From Porpolomopsis calyptriformis (lineage: Eukaryota > Basidiomycota > Agaricomycetes > Agaricales > Hygrophoraceae), in contig OX621167.1 of assembly GCA_951640195.1 (NCBI GenBank), positions 2,108,001-2,172,000 of the forward strand: 64,000 nt of DNA, written 5' to 3'. The position numbers and the translations under genes were made by a program. Under the pieces are notes generated by a model that did not search any database, was not told the DNA's origin, and was given only the letters and a program-made list of their open reading frames with translations. Position 1 is the first letter of the stretch, and every line of letters begins with the position of its first letter. Below are positions 41,934 through 54,860 of this stretch, piece by piece.

Positions 41934-44258
41934 TCATCGCGTTGAAGATACCCTGCGACTCCTAAGCATAGGTATTGAGAACGAATACTTCTCTGTCATC
42001 GTCTTCAGCCTCGCCAGGCGAGAGCTATTGGCTCTCTGAACTCTCCCAACAATCGGAGAAGGGTGTGGAATAGCAACATTTTCGAGGGTGACCGAGGTGA
42101 TTTCAGAGCCGATAGACGAAATGTAGGATGTCGCGGGTGGAGGTGGGTGCCGATTGGAGGCGAGGGAACGCGAAGAGGGGACTGAGGGAACGATCGTGGC
42201 GGTGTCAGGCACGGTGATCCCTGTAGCTATACTCTGCTCAGCTTCCTGCACCCCGAATTCGATCACCGCATTATCAGGCACCAACTGGAGCTCTGAGGGG
42301 GAACCTCCACCCGCCCCTGCGCCACGACCACCGCTACCGTCGCTGCCACTTGCCACCTCCTCCCCCTGGGGTCCGCGCGGCAAAAAGGACTCGGAGCCAT
42401 GTCGGAAGAGGGTACGGAAGGTCTGCTTTGTACGCGTACTAGTAATCCTAAAGAGACTAGCGGCAGTCCTGGAGGTTCTGCTGCTTATCGTTGAGCTCGT
42501 GGGGAGACGAGTGCTTGGATTACCGAGGTTAGAGGTAGGGGTACGTCTCGCGGCTCCATGCCGCGGGATGTCGGAGTGTAGCCACACGAAGGGAATGGGC
42601 GGAAGGCTCATTGAGGGTGAAGGTTGTGAGTCTGTGAAAGAGACGTTCAGCAAAACAAGAACGACCACCGAAAAATACAGACCATCTGTCTTTCTTTGCG
42701 GAACAATCTCGATGTCCATTCTGTGATCGTCACTAGATTCACGCCTTGACCCAAAGCTGAGAAACGACGGAGCAAGACCACCTGGCCCAATCACGATCTC
42801 ATCCGTCTCCGATCTCCGTCTGGCAGACCTTGGCAACATCGCAGCCTTGGCCATCCTCGCCAGCCCTTCCGGCATCACCGGCAGCGGCGGCAACTCTTCG
42901 TCCTCGAACATATGGCCAACAGAGCTCCCGGTCCGACTTCCCCTCTGTGAGTTGGGCAACCGTAAGCTCGCCAGACTGGCGCGCCGACTCCGCGCTTTGG
43001 CTGCAGAGATGCGGGCGCGTTGTGAGGCGACGCTGCGCGTGCTGCGTGTACTTATGGCATCAGAACTGTTCGTGCGGCGCACGGTAGGTGTGAATGTGGT
43101 GTCTACGGCAGTGGTGGTGGTGATCCTGATCGAGTTGGCATTCAAGGGCGGTGAGAATGGGATAAGTGGTGTCACGGGGCTAAGGGTGCGGGGAAGATGA
43201 ACAACTTCGGCAGTCGTGATGACGGCATCGCCTTCGTCGTCATCCAAGAAGTCGTCGTCGATGGGGATGGTTAATGTAGAAGCTTGCGGTGCGGATGGGA
43301 AATAAGGAGGGGGGTTTGACATTGTCTTGGAAGTCTGGATTCCATCGGCAAATTCTTCCAGATCGTCCATCTCACTTGCCAGTCTTTCTGCTTCGGTCCA
43401 TGCCTCATTCACTTCTGCCTCAAGCATGTTGATCCGTTGTGCGGCGTGCTCAAGTTCACTGGTCCTGCGAGCATAACTCGAGTTGAGCTTGCGCAAGGCT
43501 ATGGCAAGTGCGCTGCCCCAATGGGTAGCTAGGAGGGAAGAAATTTGCGATTGATGTGATGTGATGGTGATTAGGTCGGTAGCAAGAGCGTCCATTGCAG
43601 TTGTTGTCTCTGAAAGTTGAGCCGCGAGGTTGCTAAGGATGGCTGCAGTACTGGCGTCATCTTTAGCTTCGTTTCTGCTCTTGTTCGAGTTCCCGGTGGA
43701 TTTTTGGTTGAGGGAAGAAGAGAAGGAATTGAGGGCTTGGAGCAGCATAGTTCGTCGTTGGACATGAAATCTGTATTTCGCCTGTGCCACCTTCTGGAGT
43801 GTTTCTAGACGCTCGCTGTCCTGCGGAAGCTGTTCGTCGAGAATGTTGAGTGAGAGGAGACGGATGTAAGACTCGCATGCGGAGAGCCGAATTGCGCGGG
43901 AGACGAGCTCTTGGAGCTCCTGAGAAGAGAAGGTCCATTGGGCGACCGAAAGAGGGATAGCCTTGGTCGGAAGAGGTGGGGGGTCAAAAGAAAGGGGGGG
44001 TGGGGGGGATAAGACCGCAGGTTTGGAGGCAGGAGCGACGGTGGGAGAGCTAACGAGAGGAGGAGTTGTAGGGACTGGAGAGGACAATGTCGCGGACAGT
44101 TCTGAGACGGCAGCAAACGAGATTGGGGGACGAGAGAAGGTCCAAAGAGTGGATGATTCCGGTTGGGATGGGTCTGTATGAGTGCGAGTGCGTGGACCAT
44201 GGGGTCTTGACCTCAAGGAGGTGGATCGAGACAAAGCGGGTGATTCTGCGAGCTGCAT
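41934..44258 (-). CDS. Large coiled-coil, Ser/Pro-rich protein of unknown function
   Basis: A long, nearly uninterrupted frame. It contains an in-frame 51-nt stretch (42632-42682) with GT and AG ends and a hydrophobic translation unlike its surroundings, so it is probably an intron; the product is then about 757 residues. The N-terminal 100 residues are disordered (PPPPLSFDPPPLPTK). Residues about 105-310 are helical: WTFSSQELQELVSRAIRLSA, LETLQKVAQAKYRFHVQRRT and LEHAAQRINMLEAEVNEAWT, a coiled coil. The rest is Ser/Arg-rich (KARSRRASLASLRL, RTSRTAASLFRITSTRTK). No enzyme motif is visible. It is likely a fungal-specific scaffold, but this is not shown. Confidence 0.75.
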   Translation of the reverse strand: MQLAESPALSRSTSLRSRPHGPRTRTHTDPSQPESSTLWTFSRPPISFAAVSELSATLSSPVPTTPPLVSSPTVAPASKPAVLSPPPPLSFDPPPLPTKAIPLSVAQWTFSSQELQELVSRAIRLSACESYIRLLSLNILDEQLPQDSERLETLQKVAQAKYRFHVQRRTMLLQALNSFSSSLNQKSTGNSNKSRNEAKDDASTAAILSNLAAQLSETTTAMDALATDLITITSHQSQISSLLATHWGSALAIALRKLNSSYARRTSELEHAAQRINMLEAEVNEAWTEAERLASEMDDLEEFADGIQTSKTMSNPPPYFPSAPQASTLTIPIDDDFLDDDEGDAVITTAEVVHLPRTLSPVTPLIPFSPPLNANSIRITTTTAVDTTFTPTVRRTNSSDAISTRSTRSVASQRARISAAKARSRRASLASLRLPNSQRGSRTGSSVGHMFEDEELPPLPVMPEGLARMAKAAMLPRSARRRSETDEIVIGPGGLAPSFLSFGSRRESSDDHRMDIEIVPQRKTDGLYFSVVVLVLLNVSFTDSQPSPSMSLPPIPFVWLHSDIPRHGAARRTPTSNLGNPSTRLPTSSTISSRTSRTAASLFRITSTRTKQTFRTLFRHGSESFLPRGPQGEEVASGSDGSGGRGAGAGGGSPSELQLVPDNAVIEFGVQEAEQSIATGITVPDTATIVPSVPSSRSLASNRHPPPPATSYISSIGSEITSVTLENVAIPHPSPIVGRVQRANSSRLARLKTMTEKYSFSIPMLRSRRVSSTR

Positions 44259-44544
44259 CGATGGAGATGGCAGTCGCAGAATGAGTTGGTTTCACTCCAG
44301 ACGTTGGCAGTTTGGTCGTGATGGATCATACAGTACCTTGATCTAGGGCATCGACCACAAAAAGCACACACATCTCCATCAGCCATCAAAGATAACCAAT
44401 GCAAGCAAGCAAACGAGGTGCACATTGTCAGCTCGAGTCGCGGGGGCCGCTTAAGGTGTCATGGTATGGCTCGTGAAGTAATACGCGCTTCTTCGTCGTT
44501 CCGGCGTACTTAAGGCGTAGGACAGAGGTGAGCAATCTCAAGTG

Positions 44545-46820
44545 ATGCTTTCCCCGTTCATACCCATCTGGTTTGCTTCAGTGTTCGTTGCAGCTCGAGT
44601 CAGTCTGCCGGAAAAAGTCTATGGCGTCAACTTAGGATCCTGGTGAGTACTGAACATCCCCTTCCAGCTCAGAATTGGACTCTTGGGCCATAGGCTGGTG
44701 CTTGAGTCATGGATGCTTCCCGAAGGCATGCATATTTTTTGTCGACAAGGAAATCTGCGTTGATGTTCATCTCAAGAATGGCTGGCTATGGGTGGCCAGC
44801 GGTGCGAGGATTGCACCACTTGCATAGCCACCGAATTGTGGGGACATTTGTCTTCACTCCCCCCAATCTATATTTTTCCTTTGACAGTGATTTCGCCCAA
44901 GCATACCCAGAGACCGTGGACGCGAAATTTCAGCAGCACTGGTGAGCAAGTCCACCTATGACCCAAATTTTGCGTCCCAACCTTCTTCGTTCAGGGAAAC
45001 CTGGTTCAATTTAGAGGACATCATCCAACTTGACGCCCTCAATATCAACACCGTTAGAATTCCCGTAAGATCCCTGGCTAATTATACCAACAAACTCACA
45101 AATATGGGAAACCGTTTAGCTTGGTTATTGGATCGTCGAGGCTCTTGTTGACCGAAGCACCGAACATTATCCCAGGGGTGGACTCAGCCAACTTGTGTGT
45201 ACATCGCCTGCTCTCTTCGGACCGAACGAACAATTTCTTTGATAGCGAAGGGGGCTTCGGCAACTCCTGGATTTTGACATCGCTGTTATTCTCGATCATC
45301 ATGCCCTCCCCGGAGTGCAGACACCTGGAGAAGAGTTCACAGGAAGGTGAGTCGGATTAATTCCCCAAGTTACAACTCAGGTTCGAGGCGACGAACCTAG
45401 GTGCACAAACGATGTTGAATTCTACGTATGTCCAATACGGATGTTCCCTCTTTTTTTTTTGCGCCAAAATCAGACGTCAGACTCCTTACAACTACGGTCG
45501 CGCTCTGACGTGGACTGCAGTGATGACCACTTTGTCCCACCTCGATCCGGCCTTCGGGAATGTCGTCGCCATCGAAGCTGTCAATGAACCTATCATGAAC
45601 GCCGCCGACACACCAGGTTACGGAGACTGTTCGTCATCTTTCCCTCGTTACGTCCCGAGAATCATCTTCCCACGTAAAATCATTGTATTTTTGCGTCACA
45701 GTCCAGCAAAACTTTGTGCAAGTCGTCCGAGTTGTCGAGCTTATCCTTGGCATACCAGTGCCCGGCCAAAACCTTCCCTCATTTCCAACTTCGAATTTTA
45801 CAGCCGCGTTGGAAAACGCGGCAACGTTTGGCTTTTTCAATCCTGAGGTCACGGCGGCTTTGGGAAGCGCCGTTCCCATTCTGCTGGATCTATGTGCTCA
45901 ATTTGCGTTGGACTTCACGCTGCCTCATACATCCTTCCACTATAGGGCTGAATCCTTGATAACCTCGTTTGTTTGCCATTGTCAATAATGAGCTCCCATT
46001 TATTGTGGACTGACTTTGTTGATTGAAAAGATTCATGGATATGAGCTGGTATGTATAGTGCTTCTCCATGCCCACGTAACAGTCGTATTGATTTCAGATC
46101 AGGCAATGGAACTCTCCTTCCAACCCAGCCTCCGCAGCCATCGGACCTCAGATATACGATAACCACCTCTACTACGTGTGAGACGGCATGTTTTTCTGTC
46201 CCACTTGCGCCAATTATCTAAGATTCCCCACAGATACGGAGTAAGCTATTCTACTTCGGTGTTGTTCGTGTCATCCTCTTGAACTCAAGATAGGGCGTCG
46301 CCGATGCCAACGAAGATGCATATATGACAAGCATCTGTAGTGCGTCTCGTTTGTATGCACTTCTGCACCTTTTAAACGAGTTCGTTCCGTAGACCTGAAC
46401 CGGGTTCAAGTGGATGCAGCAGTTGGCAACAGCCCTCTCCTTTTTGGAGAGTGGGGACTTCCGACACAGTTTAATGCTTCCGATGCTTTCCTTTATCGAT
46501 GGGCAGACGCACAGAAACTGGCTTACAGTCAAGGAGGGGGATGGCTGGTGAGTCTGTTTCGTTGCCTTCTTTTGCGTGCCTAGGTTATATTTGCGCCGGA
46601 TCAGTATTGGAACTTCAAAGTGGAAAAATCAGATCTGGCAGGTGATCTTGCCAGAGAATGGTTCGTTTCAGAAAGTTTCTAAACATGAAAGACTGTTAAC
46701 TGTGTGGGCAGGTCTTATTTTGAGGGAGTTAAATTGGGATATCTCACCCTTGATCCTTCCCAATACCATAATTCGGACGTCTGTCAAGCCTACCGCAAGG
46801 AAACAACTACACCGCCGTGA
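44545..46820 (+). CDS. Secreted glycoside hydrolase family 5 (glucanase-like)
   Basis: A gene with many small exons. The signal peptide is MLSPFIPIWFASVFVAARVS, followed by the GH5 start VYGVNLGSWLVLESWMLPE. Further blocks are EWLAMGGQRCEDCTTCIATE, DFAQAYPETVDAKFQQHW, ETWFNLEDIIQLDALNINTV, GYWIVEALVDRSTEHYPRGG and ILDHHALPGVQTPGEEFTG. The acid/base site is IEAVNEP, and the nucleophile lies in LLFGEWGLPTQF. It ends LGYLTLDPSQYHNSDVCQAY and RKETTTPP at 46820. GH5 enzymes cleave beta-glucans or related glycans outside the cell. The intron after MLPE seems to start with GC rather than GT. The subfamily (exo-beta-1,3-glucanase-like) is not certain. Confidence 0.85.
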
Positions 46821-47937
46821 GCAGCACGCGAGTTTGAGCTTAGGATGCCATTGGGATATCTCAGATAAGAAACGCCATAATATCCATGTTTGATCTCTGA
46901 GAATAAACCTTCTTTCTAACCCATGTGCACCTTCGCGGTTCTCTGAAACGCTGTCAAATTTATTAACAGGTTGTAATGACTCGAATCGGTTCTCCTTGTT
47001 GTGTCAACAAGCGTTGTCAATTCCAGGAACGTTATCGACCGTGGTTACTGGACCTTCTCATGATTGTGCGTCTTCTAGCGAAAAGTCTGCATACAAGACT
47101 TTTTGTTCTTCGAGTCCCTTTATACCCGTTAGTCTCGTCCAATGCTTTGCAGGGTGTATATGAATGCATCCCATCGGCCATGCAACAGTCCACACAAATC
47201 CATAAGTACGCAGGTTGGTAAACTTGCACGTCAAGCCAACCGTTTGGGTTGATCCGTTCGAGTCAATATATTGCGGGTTATCTCGGCCTTGAATACCTCC
47301 CAAAATCGATAGTAACTACATCGCGCGGGGTTTCCACTGTTACTGATCCTAGGGGGGTAACAGTGATGCTTAGTTGTTTGTCCTTACAACGATGTCGCCA
47401 CCATCAAGTTGGACTGATATAATATAGCCTTTGCCGTTCTGCCTGGCTTTTCGTCTACCTGATCGACCTGCAGGTACGAGTCTTTCATCTCACGAGATGA
47501 AAGCTTACATATCTGAATTTAGACCTGGCAAAGGACAGCTTTTGCTTTGATGAATAGTAGAATTTCACAATAATAGCTTCGACGACCGTGTCCGGGCAAC
47601 CCAGGGGCGTTAGGGTTTTGGGACCTGTCAATTGTGCCGAGGAAAACTTGTGTCTCTCTCTCACACTCTCGGTCACGACCCGCTGTGGGTTTTTCCGTTC
47701 GCCCCAACCGACCGCCCATGGCGGTGCTTCATCGTTGTGGAGATGACCAGTTCATCCAGAGGAACCCAATGGCAGGCTTTCGTGACGATCTGATCGATTG
47801 GTGATGATGACGCATTACTGCATGAAACCAGACGTCCCCACCTCAACTGCAGGCAACCACAGCCGGTGATACAACCTTGATAAAATAAATGGTCGAGGGC
47901 CGGGGCAGGATCACTGTCTCGAGCTTTCGCTGGCACG
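46821..47937. other. Intergenic, no gene recognised
   Basis: 1.1 kb without a supported gene. It has small inverted repeats: CACTGTTAC/GTAACAGTG around 47336-47367 and CTTTCATCTC/GAGATGAAAG at 47482-47503. The last 100 bp are the lipase promoter (GATAAAATAAATGG near 47880). Confidence 0.35.
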
Positions 47938-49237
47938 ATGGTTTCGATTCCACTCGCTTATTACACTCTTTTCTTCTGCTCTCTTGCAGTTTATGCGACA
48001 CCACTCCCAACAACCCTGTCCCCGCGATGGGGCGTCAGCGCGCTCAGTTCCGCGCAGACGATGGCGTTCCAGCCATATAGTTTCTATGCTGCAGCAGCCT
48101 ATTGCGCACCAAGCACAACTCTGTCGTGGACTTGTGGATGTCTGTCCCTTTTTTGTTCCCTGCTCATTTGTTCCCCTTACTGAACTAGGTCGATTTAGCA
48201 AACTGTGCTCAGAATCCCGGGTTTTTACCTGTTGCCTCAGGCGGTGATGGTACTGATACCCAGTACTGTGAGCTGGACATTTTCGTGACGCTTTGATATG
48301 CTGAATATCTTTCCGTAGGGAATGTGGGTTATGATCCCGGCCTTCAAACTATTATTGTTGGACACCAGGGTACTGATCCACACAACATGCGAGTCCATCC
48401 TTCTATCCGTAAATACTGAATTTAATGACATTCGTATAGTCTGCCAGTTCTCACCGATATTGACATTATCCTATCCAATTTAGACGGAAATCTTTTCCCC
48501 GGGATTGATTCTTCCGTGATGGTTCATAGTGGGTTCCGGGATTCACAAGCGCGGTAAGTTTTTCTTTCTACCAGCTCCGTTGATATACAAAGAGTGTTGA
48601 CAATGCTCTTACCCAAGAGCGGCAAACGACGTTTTAGCCGCTGTGCAGACAGCCATGTCGCAGTATAATGCTACTCAGGTTACTCTTGTGGGTCACTCGA
48701 TGGGTTAGTGAGCCACCGCATTCTGTTCATCTCTCCTCACATACCTATCACATCCTCAGGTGGAGCTCTCTCTTTGCTCGACTCTATATTTCTCCCTCTC
48801 CACCTTCCACCTCAAACAGTCTTTCAGACTATCACATATGCATTACCACGAGTAAATGTTTCTCTCGTCTCGATGTCAAAGTGCTAACGTGTGTTCTGGC
48901 TAGGTTGGGAATCAGGCCTTCGCTGATTATGTTGATGCAAATCTCAACCTGACACATGTCAACAATATGGAAGATATTGTACCTGTCCTACCTGGGAGGT
49001 TTTTCGGATATGTTCACCCTTCTGGTGAAGTGCACATCCAAGACTCTGGGGAATGGGTTTCTTGCTCTGGTCAGGATTGCATAAAAAGTTTCGTTTCGTT
49101 TCGATGCTGATGATCGTCTTTGCGCAGGGCAAGATAACTCTGATCCACAATGTATTGTTGGGGATGTCCCTACTATCTTCCAAGGCAGTCTGTCATTCCA
49201 TGATGGTCCATATAATGGGGCCAACATGAATTGCTAA
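47938..49237 (+). CDS. Secreted class 3 lipase
   Basis: About nine short exons. The signal peptide is MVSIPLAYYTLFFCSLAVYA, followed by SALSSAQTMAFQPYSFYAAA and AYCAPSTTLSWTCG. Then come NPGFLPVASGGDGTDTQY, NVGYDPGLQTIIVGHQGTDP, LPVLTDIDIILSNLDGNLFP and VMVHSGFRDSQAR. The nucleophile elbow is QVTLVGHSM, interrupted by an intron and continued by GGALSLLDSIF. The catalytic Asp lies in VNNMEDIVPVLPGRFFGYVH and the His in SFHDGPYNG. It ends ANMNC at 49237. Class 3 lipases hydrolyse triacylglycerols or other esters; this one should be extracellular. It is well formed, with no interruption seen. Confidence 0.9.
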
Positions 49238-49538
49238 ATTGGTCCCTCATTCAAAAGTCTCTCTTGGACAGTGGACACGCTCTGTTAGATTGTATCACGA
49301 TATATAATTTAAATTTTCCTCTGATCATTTGCTCCACGAGTCCCGCATTGCGACTTTGGTCGCCCCTTACTTGAATACTCCTATCGCGATCGGTAAGCGC
49401 CAAATCCGCACTCATTAAGTCATCCCGACGGTCTTTCCTGATCGCTCCAACCGCTATCCGCTATCCGTTCCTACAAACCATGACGCAACGCACCACTAGG
49501 AACGTATATAATTCGAGTAGAAGGCGCATTCAAACGGT

Positions 49539-50416
49539 ATGCATTCCTACACTTTTATTATCCCGGCGTTTCTGTTAACCCTGTCCTCTGCTGCCAGACA
49601 ACTCTCTGATGGCAAGTCCATGCAATACGGCTCGATTTCTCCCGCTTTGGCGTGGCAGTCTTCAGGTACATCGTTCTCCCCCGACCCATTCATCCCCTGT
49701 TATTCACCGCAGCCCATTACTAGGCATCCTTTCCGAGGGCTGTAGTTCCTCCATCCGAATTTCCAATTGCTACACGATCTCCCTTACATCAGACGAAACG
49801 AAGCAACTCGACCCAGGATTCCCCACCCCGCGCCAGCGAATCGAATTTCGGGCACTTACAGAACCCGACGGTTCGACGTTCAAGTACACCTGGAAGCACT
49901 ACCTCAAATCGGGCGTCAGCACATCCAACACCTTCTTCCACCTGATGCAGGTGTTCTCGACGGGAGACGGTGGACCCATCGTGACCTTGGACGCAGCTTC
50001 GGGAAAGGCGATTGTGAAAGACTACGCTCGATCGTGTTCTGTGACCCGATGTCCATCGATTCCTCTCTCGTCGTTCACTGGCCGGGTCACCCTCCACACG
50101 ATGACTGTGAGGTACGGACCGAACGGCCATTTGGATTACGTCGTGTCCGACGCAAGTTCCGGACGGGTGTTGCTGTCTTATATCGTCGATGGAGCTATGG
50201 GCAAGTCAGGGTCATAGTGAGCATCGTCTTTTTGCATCAAGGAAGGATCGCTCTTAAGAACGATGTACTATAGCGTCAAGTTTGGTGCTTATAGACAGGT
50301 GATGGATGGCATGTCGAGTGTCAAGTGAGCTTCGGCTACTCGGTTAGATATACATGCTATGACTGACCGATTTTTACAGGGCGTACAGCGGCGATTTTAG
50401 CTTTCAACAAGTTTAA
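49539..50416 (+). CDS. Small secreted protein, possible beta-sandwich polysaccharide-active protein
   Basis: Exon 1 encodes a signal peptide (MHSYTFIIPAFLLTLSSAAR) and LSDGKSMQYGSISPALAWQ. After an intron at about 49667-49711 the frame gives PLLGILSEGCSSSIRISNCY, LDPGFPTPRQRIEFRALTEP, DGSTFKYTWKHYLKSGVSTS, FFHLMQVFSTGDGGPIVTLD, CPSIPLSSFTGRVTLHTMTV and RYGPNGHLDYVVSDASSGRV. Two short exons add KFGAYRQVMDGMSSV and AYSGDFSFQQV, ending at 50416. The pattern (HLMQ, GPIVTLD, GDFSF) fits mushroom secreted proteins with a concanavalin-like fold, such as some polysaccharide lyases, but the family is not certain. GTATATAA lies about 35 bp upstream of the start. Confidence 0.75.
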
Positions 50417-50650
50417 ACCTATTATTGGTGCAGGCAGCAAAGTTTTAAGATGTTTTCCCCATATGTATTTATAGCATTACCATAGTTTTCGAAATCAGTT
50501 TCCTGCTACCCACGGATGTTGCCCCATCCAACATAATTCAAAGTGGCAATCATTCAGCAGAGCGCCAGTCCCCGACTTCCGATCCAAACCCCTATCTGCA
50601 ACGCCTCAATACGTAGGATACAACTCTGCCCAGTCGATATCGATATCTCC

Positions 50651-51441
50651 ATGCGTCACACTCCCGATGTGGTCGACTTCATTGAACACATGGCGCAAGA
50701 GCAGCTCAGATACGAAACAATCTTTGGAGAGCAGGCTTCAGTGCTTAGAACAGACCTACCCAAATTCGAAGTAGCCATGACACAGATCAAGCAGTCGCCA
50801 CTTGTTGCTAAACAAGGTCAACGCTGGGAACCCACACAAGATAATGTTGACGAGTATCTTGCGTATTGTGATAAAATCTGTCAATCAGCGCCACAGGACT
50901 TTGACGAGTTGAGTCTTTCGCAAAGCTCCCAGGGTTTTGCCATCTAATATATTCAGTCGTGTCAAAATCTTGCATGGAGCTCATGCGGCTCTCATGTGCC
51001 TTGTAACCCGCAAGATTGCGCTGCAACCTGACAGTGTTCAGTTGGCCATCTTGAAGAGGCATAATGAGTTGGAGTGAGCAATCGAGCTGGCCCTGTGCGG
51101 TGTACTTGATCTCATTGATAATTTACAGGCTGTCTGTATACTCTACTCCTCCCATCACAAACAATCACAAGTCGTCTCCTTCCGAGCCATCAGTCGAGCC
51201 GAGGCACATCACCCCCGAAGAGCTTCGACTATTCCAGAACCCAGACAATCTACACGGAAAGCACTTCATTCTCTCACCTGATACTGATGATTCTGGGACG
51301 TATGAGGTTATTGGCTACTACCGAAAGAGGGACAAGACAGTTCAATACGACGTGCTTTTCGAGGATTGTGAGGACCCTGTCTCGGTTGATGCGAAGGAGA
51401 TGATGAGAATGCTCGGGGATAGTCTTCATCTACCAGCTTGA
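50651..51441 (+). CDS. Uncharacterised protein, at least three exons
   Basis: From an ATG at 50651: MRHTPDVVDFIEHMAQEQLR, YETIFGEQASVLRTDLPKFE and DEYLAYCDKICQSAPQDFDE. A second open stretch (about 50955-51072) reads KILHGAHAALMCLVTRKIAL and DSVQLAILKRHNELE. A third (about 51130-51441) reads SSPSEPSVEPRHITPEELRL, GKHFILSPDTDDSGTYEVIG and YYRKRDKTVQYDVLFEDCED, ending DSLHLPA. The first two parts look helical and the third like a small beta module. No family is recognised. Intron borders are approximate. Confidence 0.5.
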
Positions 51442-51566
51442 CGAGACTTTGGAGTGACAGAATTCATCACGGGTTTACATCATGCCGAGTCATTCTGATC
51501 CAAAGCTTAGAGCCAACCTGTAATTTTACGACGGTCAAATCGAATAGACAATCCCTGTAAAGTTCA

Positions 51567-52292
<726 letters not shown>

Positions 52293-52751
52293 TGTTGCCC
52301 GGGTCTACATAACATCAACCTCCTAATGCTTTACCAACGTGGCGTGAGGTTCTCCTGATCATCGTAACCTGTTCCTCTCTACTCATCTTCCTTCACATCG
52401 CACTTTCCTCCTTCATTTATTTCGCCCATTCCACGGCTCTCCCCGGTGATCACTGGATAAAATGACCAGTGGAAGTCTGAACCCCTATGACGATCATCAC
52501 CCGTTGGCCATCTACGCGACAGGCGTTGAGTGCACGCACTCCCGTTCCTCGATTTTGATGGGCAGTGTCAACGATCATGCTTCAAGCTTCAAGACTCAAG
52601 TGCGCACTTTTCCTGTAGATTCGTATTGAACCGCCACCATATTCTCACCATGTCCTTGGGGTCAACGTTCAACTTGTTTGAACCGTATGTTAGCAATCAA
52701 TACATTTTACACTGGATGCAAAATCTGATCCTCGCTGCACCCACGCAAACT

Positions 52752-54860
52752 TCAACCAATATTAATACACACTGCCTTCACGTTCGTATAGCTAAGCACC
52801 ACCACAAGTCATTAACATTAGAATCATTCCGGGATATAGCTAGCACCTACTTTGCAAGAGCGTACTCGCCCAGTTCACGGCCGATCCCAGATTGCTTAAA
52901 TCCTCCAAAAGGCACGTTCACATGTAGTTGGTTGATGCAGTTTACCTATACAGCGCACGAAGACGGTCAGAGATCTCAATGATTGTCCCAGAGGCTGGCA
53001 CGCACCCAGGCGGTCCCGGCTTTCAACTTGTTCGCCACGCGGATTGCGCGGCTAAGGTCTTTGGTGAAGACGGCTGCAGCTAGTCCATACATCGTATCAT
53101 TCGCTTGTCTCAGTACATCTGCCCCCCCCCATGATAGACGTGATCAGATTAGCCATACATAAAGATGGTCCATCTCACCTTCCTCGTTTTCAAATCGAAT
53201 CATCACACCAACAGGCCCAAATATCTCTTCCTTCACGATGCGCATGTCAGGATTTGTGTCGGTAAATATAGTGGGCTTGATGAAATAACCCTCGTCTCCA
53301 TGCCGTTCACCGCCTGTGCAGAGTGTTGCGCCTTCGGATACGCCAGAGGTGACATAAGACATGATTCGCTGCAAGAAGGATTTTCGGTACATGGAACTCT
53401 TCAGGTTTAAGAGATGAAACTTACGTCAAATTGAGCCTGGGACACTTGCGGCCCATAATACATTCCCTCTACGAACGGATCCCCGATCTTGATCGACTTG
53501 GCTTGTTCCATGAACTTTTTCAAAAACGCATCGTATATACTCGTGTGGACGAATATTCGCGATCCGGCGCAGCACGTCTGTCCCTGGTTCCAGCTTAATC
53601 GGCAAGTCAGGATGGGAGAGAGAAGAAAAAAAAAACGGTAAGGGGGGGGAAGCATTTACAAGACACCGTGCGCAGCCCACTTGACGGCCAGGTCTAAATC
53701 CGCGTCATCAAATATTATATTTGGACTCTTCCCACCAAGTTCAAGGGTCACGTTCTTCAAGTTACTCTTCGCGGCAGCCTCCATGACTTTCCTGCCCACT
53801 AATGTGCTGCCTGTGAAAGCGACTTTGTCGATGCGCATGTGCGAGGTAATGGCTGCGCCGGCGGTAGGTCCGTACCCGACAAGGATGTTGACTACGCCGG
53901 GGGGGAAGCCTGCTTCTGTGATGAGTGAGGCCATGCGGAGGGCAGTGAGCGGAGTAAGTTCAGAGGGTTTTAGGACGATGGTGTTGCCGGTTGCAAGGGC
54001 TGGCCCGATCTTCCATACCATCATTAAGACTGTGTGGGAGGGAATATGAGATGCGCCGAATCACGAAATTTTGAGGACCCACGAGGAAAGTTCCAGGGGA
54101 TGATTTGACCCTGTGTAAAGAGAAAACATGAAGATATCGTAATGCTATTGAAGTGGGACGACTTACGACGACACCGAAAGGTTCATGTCGTGTGTACGTC
54201 AACTTTTTCTCGTCCGTCTGCGTTGAATGTTCAATAGGGTATAGTATGAATATTGACCTAGATGCATGCCTCGAGGACTTGTCCAGATATCTTGTCAGCC
54301 CAACCAGCGTAGTATTGAAGGCACTGGATAGACCCGGCGATATCAACTGTTTTCGCCCAACCAAATGTTTTACCTTTTCCGGAATGTGTTTCAACATCAA
54401 TACGTCATGAATCGATACGGCTACCCACCGTTGTCCAGGGATTCCAACGCAGCGAGCTCGTCAGCATGCTCCCTCATGAGCGATGCCAATTTGTTGAGAA
54501 GCGTTGCTCGGAGAGTCCCAGGCGCATTGAGACCCCATGTGGTGTCAAAGGCGGCCTGTGCAGCATCGGCGGCGATATCGACGTCCTTTGATGTTGCTTC
54601 CGACACTTTCGTGATGAAAGCGCCGGTGGCTACAATAACCTGAATAAAGAGTATGATAAAGCAGTGAATCACTAACCAGGGTTGATAACACTGATCGAGA
54701 TACCAAATAAGTAAATCAACAAATAAGGATATACAACATACTCGATCGTCTTATTATCAACGCCGTCGACAAAGGCACCGTTGATGAAAAGGCCTGTGCA
54801 AAACGAGGTGGTGCCTTTGTAAGCGGGTGTATCGAATTCGTGAGTGAATGTGGAGGGCAT
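52752..54860 (-). CDS. NAD(P)-dependent aldehyde dehydrogenase
   Basis: A multi-exon gene. It starts [20 protein letters not shown], then [20 protein letters not shown]. Key motifs: [92 protein letters not shown], the general base in [14 protein letters not shown], the nucleophile in [20 protein letters not shown], and [20 protein letters not shown]. The last exons give [40 protein letters not shown] and [12 protein letters not shown], ending at 52752. The class 1/2 ALDH layout oxidises aliphatic aldehydes such as acetaldehyde. The preferred cofactor is not evident. Confidence 0.92.

Noticed and set aside
42154..43200. Plus-strand frames opposite the coiled-coil protein
   Set aside because: Lower-quality composition and antisense to a 2.3-kb frame; no motif.
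52530..52982. Plus-strand frame MHALPFLDFDGQ
   Set aside because: It overlaps the last exons of the aldehyde dehydrogenase ([17 protein letters not shown]) on the other strand.
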